Shown: positions 9,727 to 20,521, counted from the stretch's first letter. The stretch: DNA of 64,000 nucleotides from Blattamonas nauphoetae (GCA_033064195.1 JARBJD010000060.1:1-64000); one strand, 5' to 3'. The notes: a model not told the origin generated them from the sequence alone. Made by a program: numbers and translations.

Positions 9727-11380
9727 ATGATGGTTCCTCCATCTCCACCCACGCCTGTGTCTAAGCTGATGCCTCAATTGTTTTTGGGGAATGAGGATAC
9801 CACTTCTTCGATTGCTGTTCGTTTTCTTCTCGCCGTCATTCTCCTCGTTCGCAAGTTTCTGAACACTCAACGAATCACTCATGTGGTGATCTGTGGAACT
9901 GGAACGACATCTGGTTCGAATGTTTGGAGTGTGAATAACGTGTCGATACTGTCTCTGCCGATGTCTGAGTTAGATCCTTCGACATTCTTGGCATCGCCAG
10001 CGAAACATGTGAGCCGTGTGTGCAGCTTTCTTGACAAAGCACTTGATGGTGACGGGGTGATCCTGGTTCATTCACCTCAAGGGCACAACCGCGCGATGCT
10101 GATTGTATCGATTTTTCTGATTCACCACTACAGTTGGTGAGTGGAGCATGCGATGGAAGTGACGTCGCTGAGCCGGCGGACTCGGATGAAGCGATCGTTC
10201 GTTTCGGGGTTGAGGAAGCAAGCTGGAGTGATTAGTCGTCTTGTGCGAACGCCTCGTCTTTTTGCAGGAATCGTTCACTCTTCACAAAACGTCGTTCAAC
10301 CAGGCAGTGCGACTGACTCAGTCTGCGCCGAGTGTGCGTACTGCTCCGAAAGTGAAGCTCCCCAGCTCACTGGCGCCGTGTGTTGTGAAACCGAAATCGA
10401 GCTTGTTGACGAAACGACCGCAGACGAGTGAACCGACAAGCGGGACGGAGCCTGCGGGATCGATTCTGCAGTCGGGCGATGCGAGGAGACACCGAATGCC
10501 GCTGAAGTTGGCGAAAACGAGAGCCCGCTTCTTTCGCGTGTCGCCCACCCGCTGACCAGCGCTTGCTGAAGCTACACTCCACTCGGATTGGACGTGCCGC
10601 AGATTAATGTTCAGAATGTGCCGGCACAATTCTTGGGGCACCCGACGATTCTGGAATTGATGGAAGCTGGAAGCCGAAACTGTCAGCTCTTCGGACAATC
10701 GAACAAAACGCCCTCAGACGGCAAGGATCGGCCGGGCACCGCTCCGAAATCGTCGGCAGAACCACTTCGCAGTCCTGCGACGAGTTTGGACCGAAATACG
10801 CCATCGCCGAACACACGCGCCAAATCAGACTCGACCACTCCCGAACGGCATGCCCGGCCGCCCACACTCACACAAGTCTCGTCCGCAGCGTCACTGGATT
10901 CGCTGGCCTCCTCCTCGCGAATTGATTCGCCGACGTGCGCAACGAGCGAAGAAAGCGAGTCGGTGATTGAACTGAACCCCACCCCGCTCTCACTGCGCAC
11001 CGACCAGCACTTCCTGCCGCTCTTCTCGCCCCCACCGCACACCCCTCCGTCGGCAGCGGACTACAACACAGACCGCTCTCGCCCCTCGTCGCCCACACTC
11101 ACAAACCCCTTTCGCCTCCGAAGGACCACGCGAACTTGAACGAACCGCCGAGTCCTGTTCTTGTGACGATGCTCCGGTTCTCGCGCGGGAATGGGATGCG
11201 CTCGCCGCAACACTCGAAGCCAGCCCCAAAGTTGGTCTCGCTCCCCACAACCCCTCCCACACCCTCCCCTCTTCCCCAAAATACGGCAGTGTGCATTCTG
11301 CGAGTGTGAAGAAGAGAACACCGACAACACCAGTCGCGAAGGGGAAGGCTGTGGCTGCGATGAAGAAGCACCATTTCTGA
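9727..11380 (+). pseudogene. Broken dual-specificity-phosphatase-like gene with Ser/Pro-rich tail
   Basis: The first part (9727-10137) reads like a dual-specificity phosphatase: PQLFLGNEDT, then RITHVVICG, then the P-loop region VILVHSPQGHNRAM. The catalytic Cys of the family HCxxGxxR signature is Ser (TCA), as in catalytically dead STYX-type proteins. An in-frame TGA at 10138 follows W, exactly where the family continues W-S-x-E-x-A; the frame then resumes as VEHAMEV. Further on, coding-like Ser/Thr/Pro-rich sequence switches frame near 10240, between 10555 and 10588, and near 11110. It ends at TGA 11378-11380 after a basic tail (VKKRTPTTPVAKG). The GC-rich composition at 10.4-11.4 kb differs from flanking sequence. 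One TGA plus about three frame changes suggest a pseudogene; sequencing errors in a G/C-rich stretch are the alternative. Confidence 0.55.
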
Positions 11381-11948
11381 TTGTTTCTCCGATCGGATTG
11401 GGTGGATCTGCCGTCGTGGCCCGTTCCCTTTCTTTTGGTTCGTGTCCCATCCTCTTTCTTCCTCCGCGTTCTGTTCTGCTTCGAAGCTCGTCATTATTTG
11501 GCTGTCCTGTTCTGCGCTGAATCTCGCTGTCGCTTTCTGTTCTGGCAGTGTCTTGCTCTGTGCGTCCTGCCCGTTCTTGCCTGTACATGAGACGTTAGAG
11601 ATTCGGGGGAGGGGATCTGAGGCTATTATCGTTTTACCCATTCTTTACCAGTTTCTGAGCCTATTTTCGCGAATATTTTGTTTTCTTGATTGCTTGTGAC
11701 ATGCACTGAATGAATTGAAGACGTGATATTGTCTTGTTTCCGAAATATTGGTTGGTGAAGTGTTCAAAAACAAACTGGATTTGTGCAGCACAGGAGTTGG
11801 GGATGACTTACTATCTGGTTCCAGAAAACAATGAAATCCATATCATATGAATCGAGTGCGTTTCAACCGTCCAACCAATCTGCAGATGGCAGTAGAGAAT
11901 GAGGAGAATTGGATGGCTTCAGTATTCTTGATCTCCGCTTCAAACTTC

Positions 11949-12415
11949 AGCGCTTCGCATCCAGGTGTTGATTGCTGTTGTATGGTGCATCCTGAACTAT
12001 CGAAGAGTCTCAATAAGTTGATTGGAGAGAAGAGGTGAGTTTAAGAGAGAGTGGGATGATCCGATTCAAAAAAAGGCAAATTCAATCCAATTGTCGAACA
12101 TTACTCATCCGATCATGAATACTGCTATAATTTCACAAAAATGTGTATGATCATGTCAGAAAAATCCATTGAAGAAAAAAGTTGACGATCCCGGGATTCG
12201 AACCTGGGTCCCAACAGCGGAAGTCTCTGAATCTACCAACTCGTCTATTTGTCCATTTTTTTTTGATCAAACATCCACACTGATATGGTTTAAAAAAACC
12301 AACTTTTTTTGCAGATTTCCAACGGTCATTCAGAAAACCAACGGTCGTTCAGAAAACCAACTGCAGCTTAGAATACCAACGGTACTCGAGAAAACCAACT
12401 TTAAATTGAGATGGC
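11949..12415 (-). repeat. Inverted repeat, right copy (pairs with 5905-6408)
   Basis: Reverse complement of 5905-6408, with one fewer 38-bp internal unit. The same exon-like peptide lies here on the plus strand, ending at a GTGAGT donor near 12035. Upstream of the shared part the reading differs, so the similarity stops abruptly at 11949. From 11381 to 11948 I see only low-complexity Pro/Ser-type sequence turning AT-rich, with no gene. Confidence 0.9.
12181..12254 (-). ncRNA. tRNA-like Pol III sequence, right copy
   Basis: The reverse complement of the left copy, with the same A-box-like block, perfect B box and six-T run on the minus strand. The same weak pairing in acceptor and anticodon arms applies. 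Both copies appear identical across 74 bases, so the repeat pair is recent or has been kept alike by gene conversion. Confidence 0.55.
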
Positions 12416-12739
12416 CGTGTATCGGATTTTCTAAATTGTGAACGTCGTGGGACCGATGTCTTTGCAGCTGGCCTTTCATCGTTTCCAAGAGAAAAATGGG
12501 TTCGTCTCCCACGTTTATATGATTCAATTCCATCCAATCGTCTGACAACTACAGTCCACCTCAGGACCATGTGAAACGACGAATGTCATCTGTTCGACCG
12601 ATGATCCTTCGGATACAGATTGTGATTCGCTCACAGAGATTGCTGGAACTCAACAGTATTCATTTTCGCGTCATTCTTTTATGCATCTCACATATTCACT
12701 GGAGGTGGAAAACGTATCAGAAGGCCACTGCAAACAGGG

Positions 12740-13790
12740 TAAAATATTGTAAAATTGTACCCAAAAAACTCGTCCAGGCATCTTTTTTTTCTTTTCATAA
12801 CAATCGTTTTTCGAGGTCTTTACGAATCGAGTGCACATTATTTGGTTCAAAATGGATAGTTGGTTGTGGAGATATGACGTCGAAAAGTTTGCGGTGTTTT
12901 GCGTGTTTTGCTGGATGAAGCTACAGAGTCCAATAATGGGTCTTTAACTTCAAATTTCTGTCATGATTATTTTCTCACCAAAACAACATTTCCCAGAAAA
13001 AAAATCGATTTGTGGCGGTTTTATTTATTGCGGCGCTTTTGTGACAGCACTACCAATCAGACACCTGTTTCTTGAAACGCGAATTCATCACGCCGCAATT
13101 ACAACAACCTCACAAAAGCAAAAGCGTTCCAAAGAAAAGTGTCAAAATACATACCATATCAATTTTTAGATCAGGACAAGCAAGTTCGGGACGCTCAAGC
13201 TGGACGACTCTTGGAGGATCTGGTTCATGAAGATCAAAAAAGATTTCGTCTCCATCTTTCCAGGAGACGAATCTTGGTTCTCCCTAAATTATGGGCTTAA
13301 ATGGAAATGGTGTCATTCCAACGAAGACCCCGACGGAATCCAAAGTCATACCCATTCTCAACAAAAGTGCATGGTGACGATTTTTTTCAGAGTCATATAC
13401 ACACTGGTGATCAACATCCTTCCACAACGCTCGACTATTCTATCCAACACAACACTTCAATACACCCAACAGCAGAATTTCCATCAACTACCTCGCCCTC
13501 CATATAGCCCCGACCTAAGCCCATATGATTTGACTCTCTTCACTCAGATCAAGCATTCACGAAAAGGGATATTTGTGAACAACGAACATGATTTGATCGA
13601 GTAGATAACAAAATTTTAAGGATGCGCTCACCTGCCAGAAACGTGATGAAATCTTCGAAAGCTAGAAACGGAGGTGTGAACATGTGATCAGTAGAAGGGA
13701 AGAGTATTGTGACAAGGAAGGGCACGAACAATACAAAAGACAAGTGTTTGAAGAGCAGGAACGTCGTGGACAAAATGGATTAGGATAAAC
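12740..13790 (+). mobile_element. Mariner-family transposon relic
   Basis: Translation of 13227-13604 shows mariner transposase hallmarks: GDESWF around the first catalytic Asp, and RPPYSPDLSPYDLTLF, the family's PPYSPDLxPxDxxLF block that carries the last Asp. The middle block with the second Asp (usually FDNARPH) is not legible, and the N-terminal DNA-binding part is interrupted by stops. Coding-like pieces upstream from about 12740 and a short tail to about 13790 suggest the element's rough span. No terminal inverted repeats were found by eye, so the ends are approximate. It is a dead DNA transposon; mobility is excluded by the state of the transposase. Confidence 0.65.
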
Positions 13791-14716
13791 CAGAGACTCT
13801 CATCTTCTCACCATCCTGTGAATCTATAGAGGGATTTTTGCGTCATCCCGAACCATTTCACATTTCCGTGCCAGGATCTTGTCTGGATTCTCGAGAATCA
13901 GGACGAAAGGGGTCGACAGGAATTCATTGAAAATGGATGATTCCTGTTATGGTTTTTTGAGTCGAAGAGATTCGAAGTTGGCAATTCGAACTTTTTTGTG
14001 AAGTTAAAAAGTCTCACCTAGATGGACTTCCTTTTTCCGAGAAATCGTCAAAATCAAGTCGAAGAAACGGATTTTATTCGAAAAATGTCGTTTTCACGAC
14101 TCTTTGATAAAAAATTCCTTTTTGATGCTAAAGTTCGACCAGGCATGACAAAAAATAGTGCATATCAATATTTTGTGCCACCCCTACAATCACGGACAAA
14201 ATTTTTCGACAACATGAAAGCAAGTTTACGAACTGTCGATTACGTCTGGTTTTTTCCATGACACTTCACAACAATGAATTACACGAAATTTTGAAATTGA
14301 GGAGAAAAAGAGACAGCCACAGTTCTCCTTCCAATCAATCCATCTCAGTGATGGAGAAGATGGGTTGTGGTGGCCACCAGAATGTCGACAACTTTTTTAC
14401 CGTGCCGTCTATAGGTTCAACCGTACACTTAAGGAGGGCTTCTAGATTCAGTGGATCCAGTTCTTTCGATCTTTTACGATTTGTCTTCCACGATCTTGAC
14501 TGGTTTTTCGGTTTACGTGATAGTTATAAAAATTTAAATCGATCAAACCCAAGTTTTGACATCACCCTGAACATTCACCCACATACACATAATTGAGGCG
14601 ACAGTTTAAAGAGTGAATTAATACCATTTTTAATCCATGTTGCTGATACTTTCTTCGTTCTGGAAGGACGATGATCTGACCCATGAGGAGTCGTTTTCTG
14701 GAATCCACCTTAATCA
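13791..14716. other. Unannotated stretch after the mariner relic
   Basis: About 0.9 kb with only short frames on both strands. A plus-strand frame at 14022-14261 contains VRPGMTKNSAYQYF and reads somewhat like protein, but no family is recognised and frames on either side are closed. It may be more transposon debris. Nothing else is seen. Confidence 0.3.
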
Positions 14717-16324
14717 ATGACTTCTCGGATCACCCGTGATTCAGATGTTGATTATTTAAGTGATGACTCAGATTCAATAGACATTCAGATCCGTGAGTCC
14801 CAAAAAGAACTCGAATTGATCAAAGAGCAAAACGCTTTCCTCTCTCAAATGCTCTCTCGACAACCAACTGCTATGCCAGCGCACCAGACAAAACATACCC
14901 CATTCAAACGAAAACACCGTCGTCATACGACGACGACAAATATTTATCCATCTGCTCCCGCAACTTCGATTCTCCCTTCCCACCTTCCGTTAAAAAGTGA
15001 TGTGAACCCAAATTCAGAGTCTTCAGATTCAGAAATCTCTGATATTTGTGATGACATATTGAATGATCTGAAATCTATCAACAAACATCAGAACAATCAA
15101 CTACAAATAATAAATCCTTCATCAAATCCTTTGAAACCATATTACCCTCAACATGAACGGCCTACCTCTCAAAATCTATCATCTTATCAACGGGCTGAAA
15201 AGAAAAAGTGGGAAAAAGAACAAAAAAGAACTCGCGACTCACTCAAACGAATCGACCTCGAACAGAGACGTCTTGCCCTTGAAATCCATCAACAACAGAA
15301 AGAAGCCGCAGAACAACGAAAGTTGGATCAATTCAGACAAGATATGGAAACCAAACTTCGTCTTTTTCAAACACTTCAACAACCAAAACATGACAATCCA
15401 CTCGTTATGCACCTGTTGATGCAGCAGATGAGAAACGAACAGAACCAGACCTCACAAGCCCTCCAACAAGAAATAAGAGAGACGCAGAAGATGATTAATT
15501 CACTCAGCAAAGAGGAACACGTCCAGATACCTCTTGTTGCACCGTCCATCACCCCATCCCATCCCGTTCACACTCTCCACACTCCCCAGCCAGCCCAAAT
15601 GCGGGTCACAACATCCTTTACACCAGCAGCACACGGTGCGGCTGTTTCGTCGTTTGAGAGAATCGCTCCTTCTCTGCCTCTTAGCGAAGAACAGGCCCAG
15701 GCGCTTCAGGACGAACACGAACGGAACTTGGATCGAATGAGACAGCTCCGAGAGGAGAAGGAAGAGAGCAGACTGCGGATGCTGCGGATGAAGCGAATTC
15801 GGGAGGAAAGGGAGGAGATTCTGTCGTATCATACGAACGAGTGGAACGCCAAGAATGAGGCACAGCGAACCCGACAAAACACGATGATTCTCTCGCCACC
15901 ATCAACATCACATCGCGAACAGTTCCCGTCCACTCTCCAGCCCCAATCTTCCACTTTTCATGACACAGCACCAGCATCCCATATTTTACCCACAACACAC
16001 ACAGATCAAGATTCGTCACACCCTCCCTCATCGACACAACAGTACTCGACCACAACATCAATCCCATCATCCTCACCCTCGTCTGATCGTCCCAGCTGGA
16101 TCAGAACAGCCCCACATTCGTCATATGTCTCGCCTGTTCGGCAGCAGCAGTCGAGGGCGTCCACGACACTTGCTCCCATTCTGTCTGTGAGTCGGGAGAG
16201 CGAATGGGAAGGGGAGAATGAAAGAACTCAGAACTCTCAAACACCAAACCAACCAAGACGACCACTCTCCTCCGAACAGAAACAACTTCTGAGGAGAATT
16301 AAGCAAACTGCAACACCAAAATGA
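14717..16324 (+). CDS. Coiled-coil protein, function unknown
   Basis: A 535-residue intronless protein. Residues about 25-55 form a first coiled coil (QKELELIKEQNAFLSQML). A basic Ser/Thr-rich linker and a long charged coiled coil follow at about 155-270, with a second at about 315-390 rich in Arg and Glu (REEKEESRLRMLRMKRIREE). The C-terminal 150 residues are Ser/Pro/His-rich and look disordered. No enzyme domain, signal peptide or membrane segment is present. Architecture resembles cytoskeletal or centrosomal scaffold proteins, but no orthologue is recognised. The first in-frame ATG was chosen as start because upstream sequence is AT-rich and closed. A stop at 16322 is followed by about 85 bases before the next start on the same strand. 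Confidence 0.7.
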   Translation: MTSRITRDSDVDYLSDDSDSIDIQIRESQKELELIKEQNAFLSQMLSRQPTAMPAHQTKHTPFKRKHRRHTTTTNIYPSAPATSILPSHLPLKSDVNPNSESSDSEISDICDDILNDLKSINKHQNNQLQIINPSSNPLKPYYPQHERPTSQNLSSYQRAEKKKWEKEQKRTRDSLKRIDLEQRRLALEIHQQQKEAAEQRKLDQFRQDMETKLRLFQTLQQPKHDNPLVMHLLMQQMRNEQNQTSQALQQEIRETQKMINSLSKEEHVQIPLVAPSITPSHPVHTLHTPQPAQMRVTTSFTPAAHGAAVSSFERIAPSLPLSEEQAQALQDEHERNLDRMRQLREEKEESRLRMLRMKRIREEREEILSYHTNEWNAKNEAQRTRQNTMILSPPSTSHREQFPSTLQPQSSTFHDTAPASHILPTTHTDQDSSHPPSSTQQYSTTTSIPSSSPSSDRPSWIRTAPHSSYVSPVRQQQSRASTTLAPILSVSRESEWEGENERTQNSQTPNQPRRPLSSEQKQLLRRIKQTATPK

Positions 16325-16409
16325 GTCTTTTCTTTTTGATTTCGCATCAGTATCTTCATTTGAGATGCTTCATTTATTCAAAGTCAGTGATTGTCCTAAC
16401 TGATCCACG

Positions 16410-17774
16410 ATGAGCTCTTTTTTGAGTGGTTCACATGGATCAAGACCATTCTCGTCAACAATGGCATCCAATCCAGCTGCTCAGTACCTTCTCAAATTCA
16501 AAGACCATTTCTTCTGGTCTAACATCATCAGTTCAGATGGAACACATATTAATTCACGCATTTGCCTTCTCATGCACCATGAAAAGCACGGCTTTTTTAT
16601 CGGAACCAAAAATTTCACAAGGAAGGTTGAACAATTCCGAAAAACTCCTATTGTTACAATCTCAGTTATGCCACCCAATGATCACACCTCAGTTGTTGCT
16701 CAGGCATATGTGGAAGTCAGACAAGACAAAGAAATAATCAAAGACCTCTGGACGGATGACATGAAGAAATACGGATATTCAGGTATTGATGATGAAAGGA
16801 TCACTTACTGTCTGCTGCACATCCTTCACCTGAAGCACGGGAATCAGGAGTTTGAAGGCGAACAGATGGATTACACAATCATCGACAAAATGAACCATTC
16901 TGAACCACTCCCAGCTCTTCGTGCTGGACCTTTCCAAGAAGAAGAAGGTGCAAAGCTGATCAAAGAACAGTTTGGAACTGAGCAAAATTGCCATTTGGTC
17001 TCATTCAAAGACGGATACTATCACAATGACAGGATGGTCGTCGTCCGCTATTCAGATGAATTTGGACTGCACTGCACGACTTCACCGAACGCAGCTAAAT
17101 ATCGTGAAATCTTAGCAAACCCTAACGTCTCTGTATTACTCGAACAACGCGAGACCATGGGTCAAGTTGTCATCGATGCTGTTGCCACGCCTTGTGACTG
17201 CCTTGAAACAAAAAAGAAGCTCTTCCATGATCGCCTTCCAACACGCGGAATTAAAACACCAGAATCACCCGAATATGGCCTTATTCTGTTCAAGCCACGT
17301 GCCATTTACATTCACGCTATTTCCAACTCAAGCCCGAAAGAACTGCACTTTCCACCCACCAAATATGACAAGGACGTTGCTTTGATCGCACAGGCATCAG
17401 CAACACACCGCTTGTGCTACCTGGCCACAGTTTCTGAGAAGAACGAGGTTCACATGAGAATGATGGGCGCCACGTTCTGCCATCCCACTCTCGGACCATA
17501 CGTGGTGTCCAAATACACACAACGCAAGAATAAAGAGCTTGTTGCGAACCCATCTTTTGCGATTGGGCTGTACGACCACATCACAACTGATGAGTATGTG
17601 ATTGAAGGCCACGCCTACCAAGTGCACAACAAGATGATCGGACACACAATCTGGAGCGACGCCATGAAGGCAGTTGGATATACGGGACCGGATGACGAAT
17701 CTATAACAATTATTCGTCTTGTCCCGACGAAGACGGAATGTATCAACTGCAAGAAGGCTTTCGGACTGTCGTAA
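16410..17774 (+). CDS. Tandem FMN-binding split-barrel protein (PNPOx-like)
   Basis: A 454-residue intronless protein made of repeated pyridoxamine-5-phosphate-oxidase-like split barrels. Repeats are visible from recurring patterns: RKVEQFRKTPIVTISV with a later LWTDDMKKYGYSG, and LATVSEKNEVHMRMMGATFCHP with KYTQRKNKELVANPSFAIGLYD and IWSDAMKAVGYTGPDDE. A diverged middle copy lies between (residues about 190-300). The family binds FMN or F420 and reduces small substrates or protects against oxidative stress; in anaerobic protists such proteins are often of bacterial origin. The Cys pair near the end (ECINCKKAF) is unusual. Substrate cannot be inferred. The fold call is confident. Confidence 0.75.
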   Translation: MSSFLSGSHGSRPFSSTMASNPAAQYLLKFKDHFFWSNIISSDGTHINSRICLLMHHEKHGFFIGTKNFTRKVEQFRKTPIVTISVMPPNDHTSVVAQAYVEVRQDKEIIKDLWTDDMKKYGYSGIDDERITYCLLHILHLKHGNQEFEGEQMDYTIIDKMNHSEPLPALRAGPFQEEEGAKLIKEQFGTEQNCHLVSFKDGYYHNDRMVVVRYSDEFGLHCTTSPNAAKYREILANPNVSVLLEQRETMGQVVIDAVATPCDCLETKKKLFHDRLPTRGIKTPESPEYGLILFKPRAIYIHAISNSSPKELHFPPTKYDKDVALIAQASATHRLCYLATVSEKNEVHMRMMGATFCHPTLGPYVVSKYTQRKNKELVANPSFAIGLYDHITTDEYVIEGHAYQVHNKMIGHTIWSDAMKAVGYTGPDDESITIIRLVPTKTECINCKKAFGLS

Positions 17775-18750
17775 GTCTTCCGGAGTTTTCTTATCTCTTC
17801 TTCTCCATCCTCTTCTCTCACCAAATCATTCGATTCACTAAACAACTTCTGTTAACAACTCAACTGTTATGACTGTCTTTTCAAGAAAATAATCTCGCTA
17901 GTGATGAGAGAAACTTCAAAGAATGGTGTTTCAGTAGTCAACTCCACCATTATTCAACGCAGAGTGTGTTCCTCATGATTTGCTTTTTGTGGCGTTTCCA
18001 TTTTTGTGGAGTGATAGTTTCGATGGCCATAGACAGAAAAGATAGAGGACAGTCGATGGTTGCAAAGATGGAGTCAGTAGTACCGAAACAAGGCAGAGAA
18101 TTATACTGCCCGACACGACGACGTCCCTCAGTTGTAAAACTATAATATTTTTCCAAATTGACGCTCAATGTGGTTCAATTTTCTGTCAATGATAATTGAG
18201 AGAGTTAGACACAGTTTGATAAAAAATGAGAAGACAAAAAATTCTGAGTGACGTGAAAACTGTAAAACAAAAAAAATGATGGACAGGCTCCTCGCGACAT
18301 GACACGTCCCTCACCTCATCGAGCTCGATCTTTCTAATATTTCGTTATTTTACCTACACGAGAGGAACACTCGATGAAGTAGTCACTGGATTAGAGAACC
18401 ATGTTTTCATTCCTTTCTTGTGGGGTGGTGTTCCAGACCCTGATAATTTCACGACGAAGTGAGTCAATTGTGTCGAAAATCGCATAAATTTAACAAAAAA
18501 TGGAGGAGAGCATTCCCCGAACATGTTCGATGAAGTTTCAGTCGGTAGAGACTGATAAATTGTTTTTCTGACTATAGTTTGCCCTTTCAGCTCAACACAT
18601 TTCATTGTTTTTATTGTTTCCACCAGCACTATCTCTGAGAAGGACCCGTGAGTGGTGGTGAGGGTCCATCATTCCCTCAGTGTGAAAAGTGACCTTGGAT
18701 CAAGGCATTGTTTTCAGTCCATGATCTTTTCTGACACACTAAAATTTTCA
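17775..18750. other. Mostly non-coding stretch with possible gene debris
   Basis: About 1 kb with short frames only. Minus-strand frames at 17950-18168 (contains CFGTTDSIFATIDCPLSF) and 18354-18629 read faintly like protein, in unlinked frames with no clear splice sites. They may be remains of a transposase or other gene. No family is assigned. Confidence 0.25.
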
Positions 18751-18751
18751 G

Positions 18752-19252
18752 TTTCAACCAATCCCAACATATCCTGAAATCTCAAGTTTACTGGGATGTT
18801 CACACGACCGTGATTCTCAGCGTGGTGCGTTTTTTCTCTTTGTGACTCCTTTCATTTCTCTAGTCCTCTCCCTCACACATTCTTCACATTGCCAAACAGA
18901 CAAAGCTGACGAATGAAACATTTCGAAAAAGTGCCATGTCCGAAGGCGCAGCTATTCTGAAAATGATGATGAAGAATGCAAGGAACTCTGTCCGATTCAC
19001 AAAGTCAGATTCAACTCCCATCGAGGAAACTTTGGAAGAAACGGTTCATTTTTTGATTTTCAGATGTCTCTTCAGATGAATGGCCGAGCTGTAGGACACG
19101 GTTATGAATCCGATTTGAACATCTTTCAACGTCTTGATGGTGGAAGGCTGTTGGAGACTTTTTCCTTTCACTACTCGCTGTTGATTGTCCACAATCAGTG
19201 TATCAGTAAACTTGGAGACGAAGTTGACAGCGACACAGAGCGAGCGAACTGA
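18752..19252 (+). CDS. Putative multi-exon gene fragment, unknown
   Basis: Three exon-like stretches join with GT..AG introns. About 18752-18822 reads NQSQHILKSQVYWDVHTTV after a TTTTCAG acceptor. About 18900-19043 reads TKLTNETFRKSAMSEGAAILK and continues acidic. About 19066-19252 begins MSLQMNGRAVGHG and ends at TGA 19250. The intron before the last exon would be about 21 nt. No domain is recognised and no start codon could be fixed, so this may be a real small gene or the tail of a decayed one. Confidence 0.3.
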
Positions 19253-19390
19253 CTCGTTTCTATCCATTCATCTTTGTCTGTTTTTCTGGATCTTTCTTTG
19301 ACCTGACAGAGACAACATTGAATTCACTTTTGAGTCAAAGCCGAGGTGGGACCCATGTCATGTCGTTTTGTGTATGTCCCCCTACAGTAG

Positions 19391-20521
19391 TACAGTCCTT
19401 TCCAAAAAGTTGATCAGGTGTTTCAAAAAGATGGTTGATCGAGTTGATACCCTCGCCCACAATACTGATTTTCCTCTCCTGACCACTTTCCACCCCTGAC
19501 TCATCTCTCGTTTTAGAATACCTAGATGGACAGATAGTGACAAAAAAGATGGTCTGTCTTATTTTTCGCAAAACATGTGCACATTTTGTGGAGATTTTCT
19601 GACCACTTTTTTCATTCCAGATTTTGCTCTCATTATTCATCTTTCTCTCCAGCAGAACAAAATTCTTAATTAACACACAATATTATTCGGTGCCCCGCAT
19701 TTTCCCCACTGCCACAGTTGTATTCTCTGACCTGTCGATCACAGTCATTCAGCGTCGACAATTTGATGTGTATGCGAGTTTATGGATTTTTCACGTCATT
19801 CATACTCTCAATCTCAGTCTATAGATCCTGGTACGAAAAACTATCTGGTAGTAGAAGGGACTATCAGCTCAAAATCAATCACGAAACCATCGATCTGATT
19901 GTCTCTCTCCACTGGATAGTAATCTGACTTTCACGAGTGTTCTTTCTTACTCTTATCATATTAGGCATTTATCTCAACTTGTTCCTGCAAAATGATCAGT
20001 TGTTCACAACTTCAAGATCGGAGCTGTTCACACCATCAGAACACTGCCAATATCTCTCTGTAGACTCGATCACATCTTCTATGCATTTATCCTCTTCTCG
20101 AATTCTCTCATCTCGCTTTGTGTCGATGTTTCAATCCGTAGTGATGTCACAACATCCATTTCGTCAATCTCAGATGTTATGTCAGAGAATACAACTGTGG
20201 CAGTGGGGAAAATGCGGGGCACCGAATAATATTGTGTGTTAATTAAGAATTTTGTTCTGCTGGAGAGAAAGATGAATAATGAGAGCAAAATCTGGAATGA
20301 AAAAAGTGGTCAGAAAATCTCCACAAAATGTGCACATGTTTTGCGAAAAATAAGACAGACCATCTTTTTTGTCACTATCTGTCCATCTAGGTATTCTAAA
20401 ACGAGAGATGAGTCAGGGGTGGAAAGTGGTCAGGAGAGGAAAATCAGTATTGTGGGCGAGGGTATCAACTCGATCAACCATCTTTTTGAAACACCTGATC
20501 AACTTTTTGGAAAGGACTGTA
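19391..20521. mobile_element. Foldback/MITE-like element with 341-bp perfect inverted termini
   Basis: Positions 19391-19731 recur as their exact reverse complement at 20181-20521 with no difference seen by eye. The spacer is 449 bp. The outermost bases read TACAGTCCTTTCC at the left and GGAAAGGACTGTA at the right, so the arms end in CAGT next to TA dinucleotides. This is the pattern of Tc1/mariner superfamily elements, which duplicate TA on insertion. The spacer has no convincing gene. It therefore looks like a non-autonomous Tc1/mariner-type element with unusually long arms. Perfect arm identity suggests a young insertion or ongoing conversion. Confidence 0.8.

Noticed and set aside
10138-10140. 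Reassignment of TGA to Trp or another amino acid
   Set aside because: TGA ends genes at the expected place elsewhere in the window (IQUB, DNAJC9-like, the coiled-coil/SPRY gene), so the code is standard and this TGA is a local lesion or error.
11061-11641. Minus-strand frames of 175-180 residues in the GC-rich block
   Set aside because: They mirror the plus-strand Ser/Pro-rich coding remnant and its flank and show no domain.
13791-14716. A second transposase gene around 14022-14261
   Set aside because: No catalytic motif is legible and the frame is short and isolated.
19391-20521. A CRISPR array or LTR pair
   Set aside because: There are only two repeats, inverted rather than direct, with TA-bounded CAGT ends, which fits a DNA transposon derivative.
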